A stretch of DNA of 64,000 nt from Pseudomonas fluorescens. GTDB lineage: Bacteria; Pseudomonadota; Gammaproteobacteria; Pseudomonadales; Pseudomonadaceae. Positions 25,566-34,446 of the stretch are shown here, piece by piece (the stretch's first letter is position 1; every line of letters starts with the position of its first letter). The stretch covers positions 2,513,501 to 2,577,500 of the forward strand of contig NZ_LR134318.1 in assembly GCF_900636825.1 (NCBI RefSeq), given 5' to 3'. The notes under the pieces were generated by a model, which saw only the letters and a program-made list of their open reading frames with translations, did not search any database and was not told the DNA's origin. The position numbers and the translations under genes are program-made.

Positions 25566-26737
25566 GCCAGCTGCGAATTGCCCTGCCGCCGCTGGCCGAA
25601 CTGGATGTCCATAGTGAATTGGATTGCGCGTGGCTGGACCGTCAGGGTCAGGTCAGTCGTGAAGCGCCGCAGAGCCTGAGTCAATTAAGCCAGACGCCCA
25701 AACAGCCGCCGCTGGTGTGTTTTCTGCACCCGAGTGACAGCCTGCTGGCGAGCATTGAGCTGCCGCCGTTACCCGCCAACAAAACCGCAGCGGCGGTGCA
25801 GTGTGCGGGGCAGGCGTTGATGCTCGGCGACAGCAGCGCCATGCACATCGCCCACAGCTCACGGGGTGAAAACGGGCAGGTGCAGATTGCCTGGGCGCCG
25901 CGTCAGGACTTGCAGCGTTTGGGGCAGATGCTCAAGCACAGTGGTCTGAACCTGCGTGGTCTGTACCCGGCGCCTTACAGCTTGCCGGTGTTGCCGGGCA
26001 CGGTGGCGTGCGTGCAGCACGGTCACTTGTTGTTGCGCGAAAGCGTGCAGGCGGCGCGGGTGCAGCCGCTGTTTGACGAGCACGTTGACCAACACTTGAT
26101 CGAGCCGGGGACGACTGTCCACTGGATCGCCAATCAAGCGCCGTCCACCGCCGAACTGCCAATGGCGCAGGCCCAGCGTTGGACCGGCCCGTTGCCGGGT
26201 TGGGGCTTGCATGGCGCCGTGCAACCAGCCGCTGGGGAACAGCGCGGATGGGGCCGAGCTCTGGGTTTTTCGGTGCTGGCGGTGGCGGTCTGGGTCATCG
26301 GTTTGAATCTCTATGCGTTCCGCGAAGCCAGCCAGGGGCAGCAGCTCAAGACGCAGATGAGCCTGCGGGTAAAACAGGCCTTCCCCGAGTTGCCGGTGAT
26401 CCTAAATCCGCTGCAACAGGCTCGTCAGCAACTGGCGGCGCGGCAGAAAGGCGCGGCGGATGATCCGACACAGAACTTCAATCGCCTGGTGTTGCAGGCC
26501 GGTAGCGGCATGCCGTTCATGGCCGGCAGCGTTGAACGCTTGTCCTTTGTTGGCGACACCTTGCAGTTGAGTTTACTCAGCGAGGCTCGCCGCACGGGTG
26601 GCGACAAGCAATGGCAAAGCACTCTGGCTCAGGCCGGCATCAGCGTCACCGCCGAGGACGATGGCTGGACCTTGCGCCCGTCCGGCGAAACCAGCACCAG
26701 CGAAAATGACGACAGCCGCGGAGTCGAGGATGAATAA
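25562..26737 (+). CDS. hxcY: Type II secretion assembly platform protein, GspL/HxcY
   Basis: A 391-residue bitopic inner-membrane protein. An actin-like cytoplasmic domain (about residues 1-225) begins MSQLRIALPPLAELDVHSEL and contains FLHPSDSLLASIELPPLPAN. One membrane segment near residues 230-250 (GWGRALGFSVLAVAVWVIGL) is followed by a ferredoxin-like periplasmic domain. The C-terminal tail is acidic and low-complexity. GspL anchors the ATPase GspE and binds GspM. It overlaps hxcX by 4 bp and hxcZ by 8 bp. Confidence 0.88.
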   Translation: MSQLRIALPPLAELDVHSELDCAWLDRQGQVSREAPQSLSQLSQTPKQPPLVCFLHPSDSLLASIELPPLPANKTAAAVQCAGQALMLGDSSAMHIAHSSRGENGQVQIAWAPRQDLQRLGQMLKHSGLNLRGLYPAPYSLPVLPGTVACVQHGHLLLRESVQAARVQPLFDEHVDQHLIEPGTTVHWIANQAPSTAELPMAQAQRWTGPLPGWGLHGAVQPAAGEQRGWGRALGFSVLAVAVWVIGLNLYAFREASQGQQLKTQMSLRVKQAFPELPVILNPLQQARQQLAARQKGAADDPTQNFNRLVLQAGSGMPFMAGSVERLSFVGDTLQLSLLSEARRTGGDKQWQSTLAQAGISVTAEDDGWTLRPSGETSTSENDDSRGVEDE

Positions 26738-27278
26738 AGCATCGCTGGCGGTCCATCGCGCTCGATGGCAGCGCTTCAGCAGTCAGTTGCAGGCGCGCTG
26801 GCAACCTTTGGCGGTGCGTGAAAAACGCATGGTCGCGGGCATGGCAATCGCGCTGTTAAGCCTGCTGGTCTGGATCGCACTGATCCAGCCGCCGCTGACA
26901 AAGATCACTTACTGGCAGACCGAAACGCCAAAGCTGCGCGCCCAGACCGAGGCACTGGAAGTGTTGCTGCGTGACCTCAGCGTGCGCCCGGCAGATCAAA
27001 GCGTCGGCCAATCGCTGGAGCAAACCCTGCAGGCCAGTGGCCTCGGCGGGCATTACCAATTACAGGTTGCGGACGCCGGCGCATGGCTGTTGAGTTTCGA
27101 CGCCGCACCCGCCGATGCCGTGCTCGACTGGCTGCTGAGTCAGCCGTCGCAACTTTCTCTGCAAGTGGTCGAGGCGCATTTGCAGCGCATCGAAAGTGCC
27201 TCGACCGAAGTCACTGCCGGCACGTTGTCAGGCACCGTTCGCATGGATCAGGCGCTGGGCGCTAAGGAAGCTTCATGA
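26730..27278 (+). CDS. hxcZ: Type II secretion assembly platform protein, GspM/HxcZ
   Basis: A 182-residue GspM-type protein: a short basic cytoplasmic N terminus, a membrane segment near residues 37-55 (AGMAIALLSLLVWIALIQ) and a periplasmic ferredoxin-like domain. The C-terminal strand-helix pattern LLSQPSQLSLQVVEAHLQRI is typical. The ATG at 26730 overlaps the hxcY end; an ATG eight codons upstream is possible. It partners HxcY in the inner membrane. Its stop overlaps the hxcQ ATG (ATGA). Confidence 0.88.
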   Translation: MNKASLAVHRARWQRFSSQLQARWQPLAVREKRMVAGMAIALLSLLVWIALIQPPLTKITYWQTETPKLRAQTEALEVLLRDLSVRPADQSVGQSLEQTLQASGLGGHYQLQVADAGAWLLSFDAAPADAVLDWLLSQPSQLSLQVVEAHLQRIESASTEVTAGTLSGTVRMDQALGAKEAS

Positions 27279-29650
27279 AGGGGTCAGGATCCAAACCGGC
27301 ACGTCTGGCATTGCCGGTGTTGCTGATGGCTTTGAGCGCGTGCAGCAACACCAACGCTCCACACAATCAACCACCGTTGCTGGTCGACAGCGAACTCGGT
27401 CGGCCCTTGGCCAACACTCAGCGCAATGGCGATGCAGTGGCGGATCGCGAACGGGCGCAGGCCCAGGCGCGGCCGGCGCCCAAGCAACTGCACAACATCA
27501 GCAAGAGCGCACGCACTGGCGCGGCGGCTCCCAGCAGCGCGGTGCTGGGCAACCCTTTGGGCAATCAACCGGTGACGCTGAATTTTGTCGACGCCGATAT
27601 TCAAGCGGTGGTGCGCTCACTGTCGCGTTCCAGCGGTCAGCAGTTTCTGGTCGATCCGCGCGTTAAAGGCACGTTGACGCTGGTGTCGGAAGGCCAGGTG
27701 CCGGCGCAACAAGCCTACGACATGTTGCTCGCGTCGTTGCGCATGCAGGGCTTCAGCGTGGTTGATGTGGGGGGTGTGGCGCATGTGGTGCCGGAGGCCG
27801 ATGCGAAACTTCTCGGCGGGCCGATTTATAACGCGGCCAGACCGGCGGGCAATGGCATGCTCACCCGCACCTTTCGCCTGCAATACGAGAACGCGGTGAA
27901 TCTCATCCCGGTGCTGCGCCCGATCGTTTCGCCGAACAATCCGATCAATGCCTACCCCGGCAACAACACCATTGTGGTCACCGATTACGCCGACAATCTC
28001 AACCGCGTGGCGCAGTTGATCGCCAGCATTGATACGCAGAGCGCCATCGACACCGATGTGGTGCAGATCCAGAACGGCATCGCCGCTGACATTGCGCCGA
28101 TGGTCGCCGAGTTGCTGGATGCGCCGGGCAATGATCCAACGCAAAAAGTCGCGGTGATCGGCGACCCGCGTTCCAACACCATCATCATCCGTTCTGGCAG
28201 CCCGGAACGCACCGAGCTGGCGCGCAATCTGATCTACAAACTCGACAACGCGCAAAGCAATCCGAGCAATCTGCATGTGGTCTACCTGCGCAACGCGCAA
28301 GCGGCGAAACTGGCGCAGGCATTGCGCGGTTTGCTCACGGGTGAGAGCGACAGCGGCAGCAGCGACAGCGCGCGTTCGGTGCTCAGTGCGATGGGCAGCA
28401 GCACTAATTCCAACGGACAAAACGGCCAGGGCGGCACACAAACCCCTGGCACGACAACCACGAACAGCAGCGGCAGCACCGGCGGCAGCTACGTCCAGGG
28501 CAGCAGCGCTTCGGGTGGCAGCGGCAGCTCGCAGAATACGGATCAGAACGTCGCCTTCAGCGCTGGCGGCGTGACGATTCAGGCTGATGCAACCACCAAC
28601 ACCTTGCTGATTTCCGCCCCGGAGCCGGTGTATCGCAACCTGCGCGAGGTGATCGACTTGCTCGACCAGCGCCGCGCACAAGTGGTCATCGAGAGCCTGA
28701 TTGTTGAAGTCGGCGAGGACGATGCCAGCGAATTCGGCGTGCAATGGCAGACCGGCAATCTCGGCGGCAACGGTGTGATCGGCGGCGCCAATCTGGGCGG
28801 TTCGGAGATCAATCTCAACGGTAGAACCAGCCTCGACGTGTTGCCGCAAGGTCTGAATCTGGGTTACGTCAACGGCACCGTCGACATTCCCGGGATCGGC
28901 AAGATTCTCGATTTGAAAGTGTTGGCGCGCGCCTTGAAGAGCAAGGGCGGGACCAACGTGTTATCGACGCCAAACTTGCTGACGCTGGACAACGAAGCCG
29001 CGAGTATTTTTGTCGGCCAGACCATCCCTTTTGTCAGCGGCAGTTATGTGACCGGCGGCGGAGGCACGAGCAACAACCCGTTCCAGACGGTGACGCGTGA
29101 GGAGGTCGGTCTGAAACTCAATGTGCGTCCACAGATTTCCGAGGGCGGCACGGTCAAGCTCGACATTTATCAAGAAGTCAGCAGCATCGATGAACGCGCC
29201 TCCAACAGCGTGACGGCGGCGGGTATTGTCACCAACAAACGCGCGATCGACACCAGCATTTTGCTGGATGACGGGCAGATCATGGTGCTTGGCGGCTTGT
29301 TGCAGGACGGCTACAGCCAGAGCAACGACGCGGTGCCGTGGCTGGGCAGCCTGCCGGGAATAGGCGCGCTGTTTCGCAACGAGCGACGGGCGATCTCCAA
29401 GACCAACCTGATGGTGTTTCTGCGCCCGTACATCATCCGCGACAGCGAAGCGGGGCGCAGCATCACCCTCAACCGTTACGACTTCATGCGCCGCGCCCAG
29501 GGCGGTTTGCAACCGGAGCGCAGCTGGGCCATGCCCGACGTGCAAGCGCCGCAGTTGCCGGCAGCGGCGCAAGGCGTGCCAGCGGTCGCGCCAACCTCAG
29601 GCCCACGCGCCACCATCAAAGCAGTGCCGATCCGAGCGGAGCCGCTATGA
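27275..29650 (+). CDS. hxcQ: Type II secretion secretin, lipoprotein type, GspD/HxcQ
   Basis: A 791-residue outer-membrane secretin. The signal peptide ends in a lipobox (LMALSAC), so it is a lipoprotein, as reported for P. aeruginosa HxcQ, which pilots itself without a GspS. N0 starts at about residue 90 ([20 protein letters not shown]). N1-N3 follow, with a Gly/Ser/Thr-rich loop of about 65 residues (roughly 350-415) in N3. The secretin core shows [19 protein letters not shown] and the conserved [16 protein letters not shown] proline/alanine-rich tail follows. Overlaps hxcZ by 4 bp. A 337-bp gap holding two REPINs separates it from hxcR. Confidence 0.95.
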   Translation: MKGSGSKPARLALPVLLMALSACSNTNAPHNQPPLLVDSELGRPLANTQRNGDAVADRERAQAQARPAPKQLHNISKSARTGAAAPSSAVLGNPLGNQPVTLNFVDADIQAVVRSLSRSSGQQFLVDPRVKGTLTLVSEGQVPAQQAYDMLLASLRMQGFSVVDVGGVAHVVPEADAKLLGGPIYNAARPAGNGMLTRTFRLQYENAVNLIPVLRPIVSPNNPINAYPGNNTIVVTDYADNLNRVAQLIASIDTQSAIDTDVVQIQNGIAADIAPMVAELLDAPGNDPTQKVAVIGDPRSNTIIIRSGSPERTELARNLIYKLDNAQSNPSNLHVVYLRNAQAAKLAQALRGLLTGESDSGSSDSARSVLSAMGSSTNSNGQNGQGGTQTPGTTTTNSSGSTGGSYVQGSSASGGSGSSQNTDQNVAFSAGGVTIQADATTNTLLISAPEPVYRNLREVIDLLDQRRAQVVIESLIVEVGEDDASEFGVQWQTGNLGGNGVIGGANLGGSEINLNGRTSLDVLPQGLNLGYVNGTVDIPGIGKILDLKVLARALKSKGGTNVLSTPNLLTLDNEAASIFVGQTIPFVSGSYVTGGGGTSNNPFQTVTREEVGLKLNVRPQISEGGTVKLDIYQEVSSIDERASNSVTAAGIVTNKRAIDTSILLDDGQIMVLGGLLQDGYSQSNDAVPWLGSLPGIGALFRNERRAISKTNLMVFLRPYIIRDSEAGRSITLNRYDFMRRAQGGLQPERSWAMPDVQAPQLPAAAQGVPAVAPTSGPRATIKAVPIRAEPL

Positions 29651-29678
29651 ATGGAATGATGACTGTGGCAAGGGAAAA

Positions 29679-29793
29679 TGTCGGACCTGTAGGAGCTGCC
29701 GAAGGCTGCGATCTTTTGCTTCGGCTTGTTCCAATGCCGCTGAAGATCAAGATCAAAAGATCGCAGCCTGCGGCAGCTCCTACAGGTCCGACA
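29679..29793. repeat. REPIN, family A, with extended symmetric flanks
   Basis: The inverted pair (29689-29783) is flanked by a further 10 bp of perfect inverted symmetry (TGTCGGACCT and AGGTCCGACA). The whole palindrome therefore exceeds a normal REPIN. It lies 28 bp after the hxcQ stop, inside the expected hxc operon. Confidence 0.9.
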
Positions 29794-29871
29794 TGTTTCC
29801 CTGCTGCTCGGATAGGCACCGCTTTGATTGTTTCGCATCGAACGATCACCGTCGTCGCAACACGATTCCTT

Positions 29872-29966
29872 GTAGGAGCTGCCGAAGGCTGCGATCTTTT
29901 GATCTTGATCTTCGACGGACCCAAACGGCCAAAGATCAAAAGATCGCAGCCTGCGGCAGCTCCTAC
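29872..29966. repeat. REPIN, family A (heads outside)
   Basis: The second REPIN in the hxcQ-hxcR gap. It ends about 21 bp before the hxcR ATG, so its hairpin would sit next to the hxcR ribosome-binding site (GGGGAGGGG). Confidence 0.9.
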
Positions 29967-29987
29967 CGGGATTGGGGAGGGGTTGAG

Positions 29988-31394
29988 ATGAGTGTGTTGC
30001 CTTACGCCTGGGCCAAGGCGCAGCGGATTTTGTTGTGTGATGGGGTGTTGACCGTGTGCCCGTCGACGCCCGGCTGGTCGATCAATGAGGCGCGGCGGCA
30101 GTTTGGTGCGACCACGATTCAGCGGGTGCGCGATGACGAACTCGACGGCTTGCTCGCCAGCGCCTATGCCGACACCGGCAGCGCAGCGGCGGTGGTGGGC
30201 GCTGCGGAAAACGAGGTGGATCTGGATCGCTTGATGCAGGACATGCCGGAAATCACCGACCTGCTCGACACTCAGGACGGCGCGCCGGTGATCCGCATGA
30301 TCAACGCACTGCTGACCCAGGCCGCGCGCGACGAGGCCAGCGACATTCACATCGAGCCGTTCGAAACCCATTCGGTGGTGCGCTACCGCGTCGACGGTAC
30401 CCTGCGCGACGTGGTCTCGCCGCGTAAGGCCTTGCACGGCGCGCTGGTGTCGCGAATCAAGATCATGGCGCAACTCGACATCGCCGAAAAACGTCTGCCT
30501 CAGGACGGTCGCATAGCGTTGCGCGTGGCCGGGCGGCCGATCGATATTCGCGTGTCCACGGTGCCGACCGGACACGGCGAACGCGTGGTGATGCGCCTGC
30601 TCGACAAACAGGCAGGGCGCCTGCATCTGGAAACCCTCGGCATGGACGCGCAAGTGCTGGCCAAACTCGATCATCTGATCCGCCAGCCCCACGGTATCGT
30701 CCTGGTCACCGGGCCCACCGGCAGCGGCAAAACCACCAGCCTTTACGCGGCACTGGCGCGCCTCGATGCGAGCACCAGCAATATCCTCACCGTCGAAGAT
30801 CCGGTGGAATACGACTTGCCCGGCATCAGCCAGATTCAGGTCAACGCCAAGATCGACATGACGTTTGCCCTGGCGCTGCGGGCGATTCTGCGGCAGGACC
30901 CGGACATCATCATGATCGGCGAAATCCGCGATCTGGAAACCGCACAAATCGCCGTGCAGGCTTCGCTGACCGGTCACCTCGTGTTGGCGACGTTGCACAC
31001 CAACGATGCGGTGTCGGCGGTCAATCGCCTGATCGATATGGGCGTCGAGCCGTTTCTGCTGGCCTCGTCGATGCTTGGCGTACTCGCGCAGCGTCTGGTT
31101 CGGCGCTTGTGCAATCAATGCAAACAGGAAGATCCCGCCGCGCCCGGCACCTGGCGCCCGGTGGGTTGCCCGGCGTGCAATCAAACCGGGTACAGCGGCC
31201 GCACCGGCATCCACGAATTGTTCTGCATCGATGACGACATCCGCACCCTGATCCACCAAGGGGCGGGGGAGCAGGCCTTGCGTGCATCCGCCGCGAAAGC
31301 CGGAATGTTCAGCCTGCGTGAGGACGGTGAGCGGTGGATTCGCAGCGGCGCCACCGCCCCTGAAGAAATCCTTCGTGTCACTCGGGACGCCTGA
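29988..31394 (+). CDS. hxcR: Type II secretion ATPase, GspE/HxcR
   Basis: A 468-residue hexameric secretion ATPase. A short N1E-like region carries [20 protein letters not shown]. Walker A is [15 protein letters not shown], followed by the Asp box [17 protein letters not shown], Walker [13 protein letters not shown] and the His box LATLHTND. The zinc-binding tetracysteine is CNQC...GCPAC in the C-terminal part. It powers pseudopilus assembly through HxcY. The ATG at 29988 follows GGGGAGGGG; the open frame upstream is translated REP sequence. Its stop overlaps the hxcS ATG by one base (TGATG). Confidence 0.95.
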   Translation: MSVLPYAWAKAQRILLCDGVLTVCPSTPGWSINEARRQFGATTIQRVRDDELDGLLASAYADTGSAAAVVGAAENEVDLDRLMQDMPEITDLLDTQDGAPVIRMINALLTQAARDEASDIHIEPFETHSVVRYRVDGTLRDVVSPRKALHGALVSRIKIMAQLDIAEKRLPQDGRIALRVAGRPIDIRVSTVPTGHGERVVMRLLDKQAGRLHLETLGMDAQVLAKLDHLIRQPHGIVLVTGPTGSGKTTSLYAALARLDASTSNILTVEDPVEYDLPGISQIQVNAKIDMTFALALRAILRQDPDIIMIGEIRDLETAQIAVQASLTGHLVLATLHTNDAVSAVNRLIDMGVEPFLLASSMLGVLAQRLVRRLCNQCKQEDPAAPGTWRPVGCPACNQTGYSGRTGIHELFCIDDDIRTLIHQGAGEQALRASAAKAGMFSLREDGERWIRSGATAPEEILRVTRDA

Positions 31395-32605
31395 TGAATC
31401 GCTATCGTTTTGAAGCCGCCGACGCCACCGGCAAGATCGAAACCGGGCATCTCGAGGCGGACAGCCAGAGCGCCGCTTTCAGTGCGTTACGCGGGCGCGG
31501 CCTGACAGCATTGTCGGTAAACAAAGAGAGCAACGTCGCCAGTCACGGCGGCGGTGGACTGTTCAGCGCGAAACTCTCCGACAACGATCTGGCCTGGGCC
31601 ACACGCCAACTGGCGAGTCTGCTCGGCGCCAGTCTGCCGCTGGAGGCTGCGCTGAGCGCCACGGTGGAACAAGCCGAGAAAAAACACATCGCCCACACCC
31701 TCAGCGCCGTGCGCGCCGACGTGCGCAGCGGCATGCGTCTGGCCGAATCGCTGGCGGCGCGGCCACGAGACTTTCCCGAGATTTATCGCGCATTGATTGC
31801 GGCGGGGGAGGAATCCGGTGATCTGGCGCAGGTGATGGAACGGCTTGCCGATTACATCGAGGAGCGCAACAACCTGCGCGGCAAGATTCTCACGGCGTTC
31901 ATTTATCCCGGCGTGGTCGGACTGGTGTCGATCGGCATTGTGATTTTCCTGCTCAGTTATGTGGTGCCGCAGGTGGTCAGCGCGTTCTCTCAGGCGCGGC
32001 AGGACTTGCCGGGGCTGACCTTGGCGATGCTCACCGCCAGTGACTTCATTCGTGCGTGGGGCTGGTTGTGCGCGGCGCTCATGGCGGGTGCTTTCTGGAG
32101 TTGGCGCCTGTATTTGCGCAATCCGGCGGCGCGATTGCGTTGGCATCATCGAGTGCTGAAACTGCCGCTGTTCGGGCGGTTCATTCTCGGTTTGAACACG
32201 GCACGCTTCGCCTCGACGCTGGCGATTCTCGGCGGCGCCGGGGTGCCGTTGTTGCGAGCGCTGGAAGCGGCGCGGCAGACGCTGTCCAATGACCGCCTCA
32301 GTCTCAGCGTCAGCGCTGCGACGGCCAAGGTCCGCGAGGGGGTGAATCTTGCCGCTGCGTTGCGCGTCGAGAACGTGTTCCCGCCGGTGCTGATTCACTT
32401 GATTGCCAGCGGCGAAAAAACCGGCTCGCTGCCACCGATGCTCGAGCGCGCGGCGCAAACCCTTTCCAGGGATATCGAGCGACGGGCAATGGGCATGACC
32501 GCGCTGCTGGAGCCGCTGATGATTGTGGTAATGGGCGGGGTGGTGCTGGTGATCGTGATGGCGGTGTTGTTGCCGATCATAGAAATCAATCAACTGGTCC
32601 AATGA
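31394..32605 (+). CDS. hxcS: Type II secretion inner-membrane platform protein, GspF/HxcS
   Basis: A 403-residue GspF/PilC-type polytopic protein with two similar cytoplasmic domains and three membrane segments: near residues 170-192 (AFIYPGVVGLVSIGIVIFLL), 220-240 (WGWLCAALMAGAFWSW) and 377-398 (LEPLMIVVMGGVVLVIVMAV). Family motifs are seen in LASLLGASLPLEAALS and LIAAGEESGDLAQVMERLADY, repeated as LIASGEKTGSLPPMLERAAQ. It couples the ATPase to pseudopilin addition. Last gene of the hxc operon; a REPIN follows 13 bp after the stop. Confidence 0.94.
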   Translation: MNRYRFEAADATGKIETGHLEADSQSAAFSALRGRGLTALSVNKESNVASHGGGGLFSAKLSDNDLAWATRQLASLLGASLPLEAALSATVEQAEKKHIAHTLSAVRADVRSGMRLAESLAARPRDFPEIYRALIAAGEESGDLAQVMERLADYIEERNNLRGKILTAFIYPGVVGLVSIGIVIFLLSYVVPQVVSAFSQARQDLPGLTLAMLTASDFIRAWGWLCAALMAGAFWSWRLYLRNPAARLRWHHRVLKLPLFGRFILGLNTARFASTLAILGGAGVPLLRALEAARQTLSNDRLSLSVSAATAKVREGVNLAAALRVENVFPPVLIHLIASGEKTGSLPPMLERAAQTLSRDIERRAMGMTALLEPLMIVVMGGVVLVIVMAVLLPIIEINQLVQ

Positions 32606-32618
32606 TCCACATCCCCCT

Positions 32619-32701
32619 GTAGGAGCTGCCGAAGGCTGCGATCTTTTGATCCTGATCCTGAAAGATGAATCAAAAGATCGCAGCCTTCGGCAGCTCCTAC
32701 A
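32619..32701. repeat. REPIN, family A (heads outside)
   Basis: An inverted pair of family A REPs directly after hxcS; probably the transcript end of the hxc operon. Confidence 0.9.
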
Positions 32702-33133
32702 GGATTTGGCTTGGGTCCAGAATCAGCAGGCAACCCAATACCTGTGGGAGCTGGCTTGCCAGCGATGAGGCCAGTCAGGCCAATAAATAATTCAAGGTTT
32801 TTGCAAAAGATTCGCCATCACCCGACCCTCAAAACAACCATCCTCGGGTTCTCCTTTCTGTCATCTGCAACCACCCGCCAACGGCTCCAGCCTGATTCCG
32901 CGAGAACCCCGATCCAGAGCTTCTGACGACTTCCGCAAACACCCGAGAAAATCCGCCGAAAATCACCGCGCACCTCCCGAGGTTTTTTCCTTTATCTGTC
33001 ACCGCAAGCTGCGAATTTGTCGGTGTGACTTAACCAAGGCCAGCGCTAGCGAGGGCCCGGTGAGTCCTCCCAGTGTCATGCAAGCAACCCCCGAAAACCT
33101 GTGTTCACAACCCAGTTGAAAAGGAGATTCTTC
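32702..33133. promoter_or_regulatory. Upstream region of the DING-type gene
   Basis: It contains one family B REP (32742-32769) and no gene. Two CTGTCA half-sites at 32858-32864 and 32996-33001 resemble Pho box halves, but their partner halves are weak. AAGGAG at 33121-33126 is the ribosome site of the next gene. Confidence 0.4.
32742..32769 (+). repeat. Single REP, family B
   Basis: CTGTGGGAGCTGGCTTGCCA followed by GCGATGAG. Confidence 0.85.
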
Positions 33134-34246
33134 ATGTTCAAGCGCACTCTGATCGCAGCTTCCCTGACCGTCGCTACTCTGGCTTCCGCTCAAGCCATGG
33201 CCGTTACCGGTGGTGGTGCAACCCTGCCAGCCGCTCTGTACAAAGGTTCTGCCGACAGCATCCTGCCAGCCAACTTCTCCTACGCTGCCATCGGTAGCGG
33301 CGGTGGCAAGACTGCTTTCCTGAAGAACAATCCAGCCGGTTTCGGCACCACCGGCACCGTGCACTTCGCCGGTAGCGACTCGATCCTCAGCGCGTCGGAA
33401 CTCAGCACCTACGCCACCGAATTCGGTGCTTCGTACGGCCCGCTGATCCAACTGCCTTCGGTAGCCACCTCGGTTGCCATTCCGTACAAAAAATCCGGTC
33501 AGACCGCGTTGAACCTGACCAGTGCTCAGCTGTGCGATGCCTTCTCCGGCGCGAAAACCACTTGGGGTGCTCTGCTGGGTACTTCCGACGCCACCAAGAT
33601 CCGCATTGTTTATCGCAACGTCTCCAGCGGCACTTCGGAAATCCTGACCCGCCACCTGGCTTCGGTCTGCCCGACTCAGTTCACCACCAGCACCACCTTC
33701 ACCAGCGCTCGTCTGCCAGCCGGTTCGACCCTGCCTTCGAACTGGGTGGGCGTCGCCAACACTTCCGATGTTGCCACCACTGTCAACGCCGTCGATGGTT
33801 CCATCGGTTATGTCGGCCCGGACGGTGTTGACGCTACCAGCAACGCTGTGGTTGCCCGCGTCAACGGCGTTCAGCCAACGTCGCTCAACGTGACCCTGGC
33901 CCTGTCATCGGTTTCCGCGCCTGTTACTCAAGCGGCGGCTGCCAACCCGGCCAACTGGTCGCCAGTGGTGGCTAACCCGGCTTCGGGTTACAAACTGGCT
34001 GCTTACACCAACTTCATCTTCGGCCAGTGCTACAAGGATGCAGCCGTCGCCGCGGACGTCAAAGCCTTCCTGACCACTCACTACAGCAATCCAGGCAACA
34101 ACACCGCGACTCAGGCTCACAAGTTCGTTGCTGTGCCTACCGCCTGGAAAACCGCTGTAACCGCCAACTTCATCACCAACACTTCGGGCTACAACCTGGA
34201 CATCAACAACGCTAGCGTCTGCAACGCTATCGGTCGTCCTTTGTAA
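33134..34246 (+). CDS. PstS-family DING-type secreted protein (LapA/LapB-like)
   Basis: A 370-residue exported protein. The signal peptide MFKRTLIAASLTVATLASAQ...AMA is followed by AVTGGGATLPAALYKGSADS, the position where DING proteins read DINGGGATLP. Phosphate-binding-type segments follow: FAGSDSILSASELSTYAT, IPYKKSGQTALNLTSAQLCD and RNVSSGTSEILTRHLAS. In P. aeruginosa the DING-type phosphatases LapA and LapB lie between hxc and pdtA and are Hxc substrates; position and family agree here. I leave the symbol open because I cannot tell LapA from LapB. It probably binds phosphate or acts as a phosphatase outside the cell. The codons are strikingly biased to a highly expressed set. A terminator follows. 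Confidence 0.85.
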   Translation: MFKRTLIAASLTVATLASAQAMAVTGGGATLPAALYKGSADSILPANFSYAAIGSGGGKTAFLKNNPAGFGTTGTVHFAGSDSILSASELSTYATEFGASYGPLIQLPSVATSVAIPYKKSGQTALNLTSAQLCDAFSGAKTTWGALLGTSDATKIRIVYRNVSSGTSEILTRHLASVCPTQFTTSTTFTSARLPAGSTLPSNWVGVANTSDVATTVNAVDGSIGYVGPDGVDATSNAVVARVNGVQPTSLNVTLALSSVSAPVTQAAAANPANWSPVVANPASGYKLAAYTNFIFGQCYKDAAVAADVKAFLTTHYSNPGNNTATQAHKFVAVPTAWKTAVTANFITNTSGYNLDINNASVCNAIGRPL

Positions 34247-34260
34247 GCTCAGACTGTCGA

Positions 34261-34301
34261 AAAAAAACTGGCGGCAACCTTCGGGTTGCCGCCATTTTTT
34301 T
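34261..34301 (+). terminator. Rho-independent terminator after the DING-type gene
   Basis: An 11-bp stem (TGGCGGCAACC/GGTTGCCGCCA) with a TTCG-type loop and a 7-T tail, with an A-run before it, 14 bp after the stop. Confidence 0.92.
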
Positions 34302-34446
34302 GCCCGACTACTCCTCGAACATGAAGTTTGTGTGACATCCGTTCGGTCGCGGCCCTCGCCAACGGCCTATGTCGTAACAGCAGGTTTTTGCAGGCCTGCG
34401 GCATCTTTGCAACCAAAGTGTGGCAATCAAAAAGGATCTCGTAGTG

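Noticed and set aside
34302..34446. Pho box before pdtA
   Set aside because: The best reverse-strand match (ATGTCAC-N4-ACTTCAT) has only about 9 of 14 positions, too weak to list.
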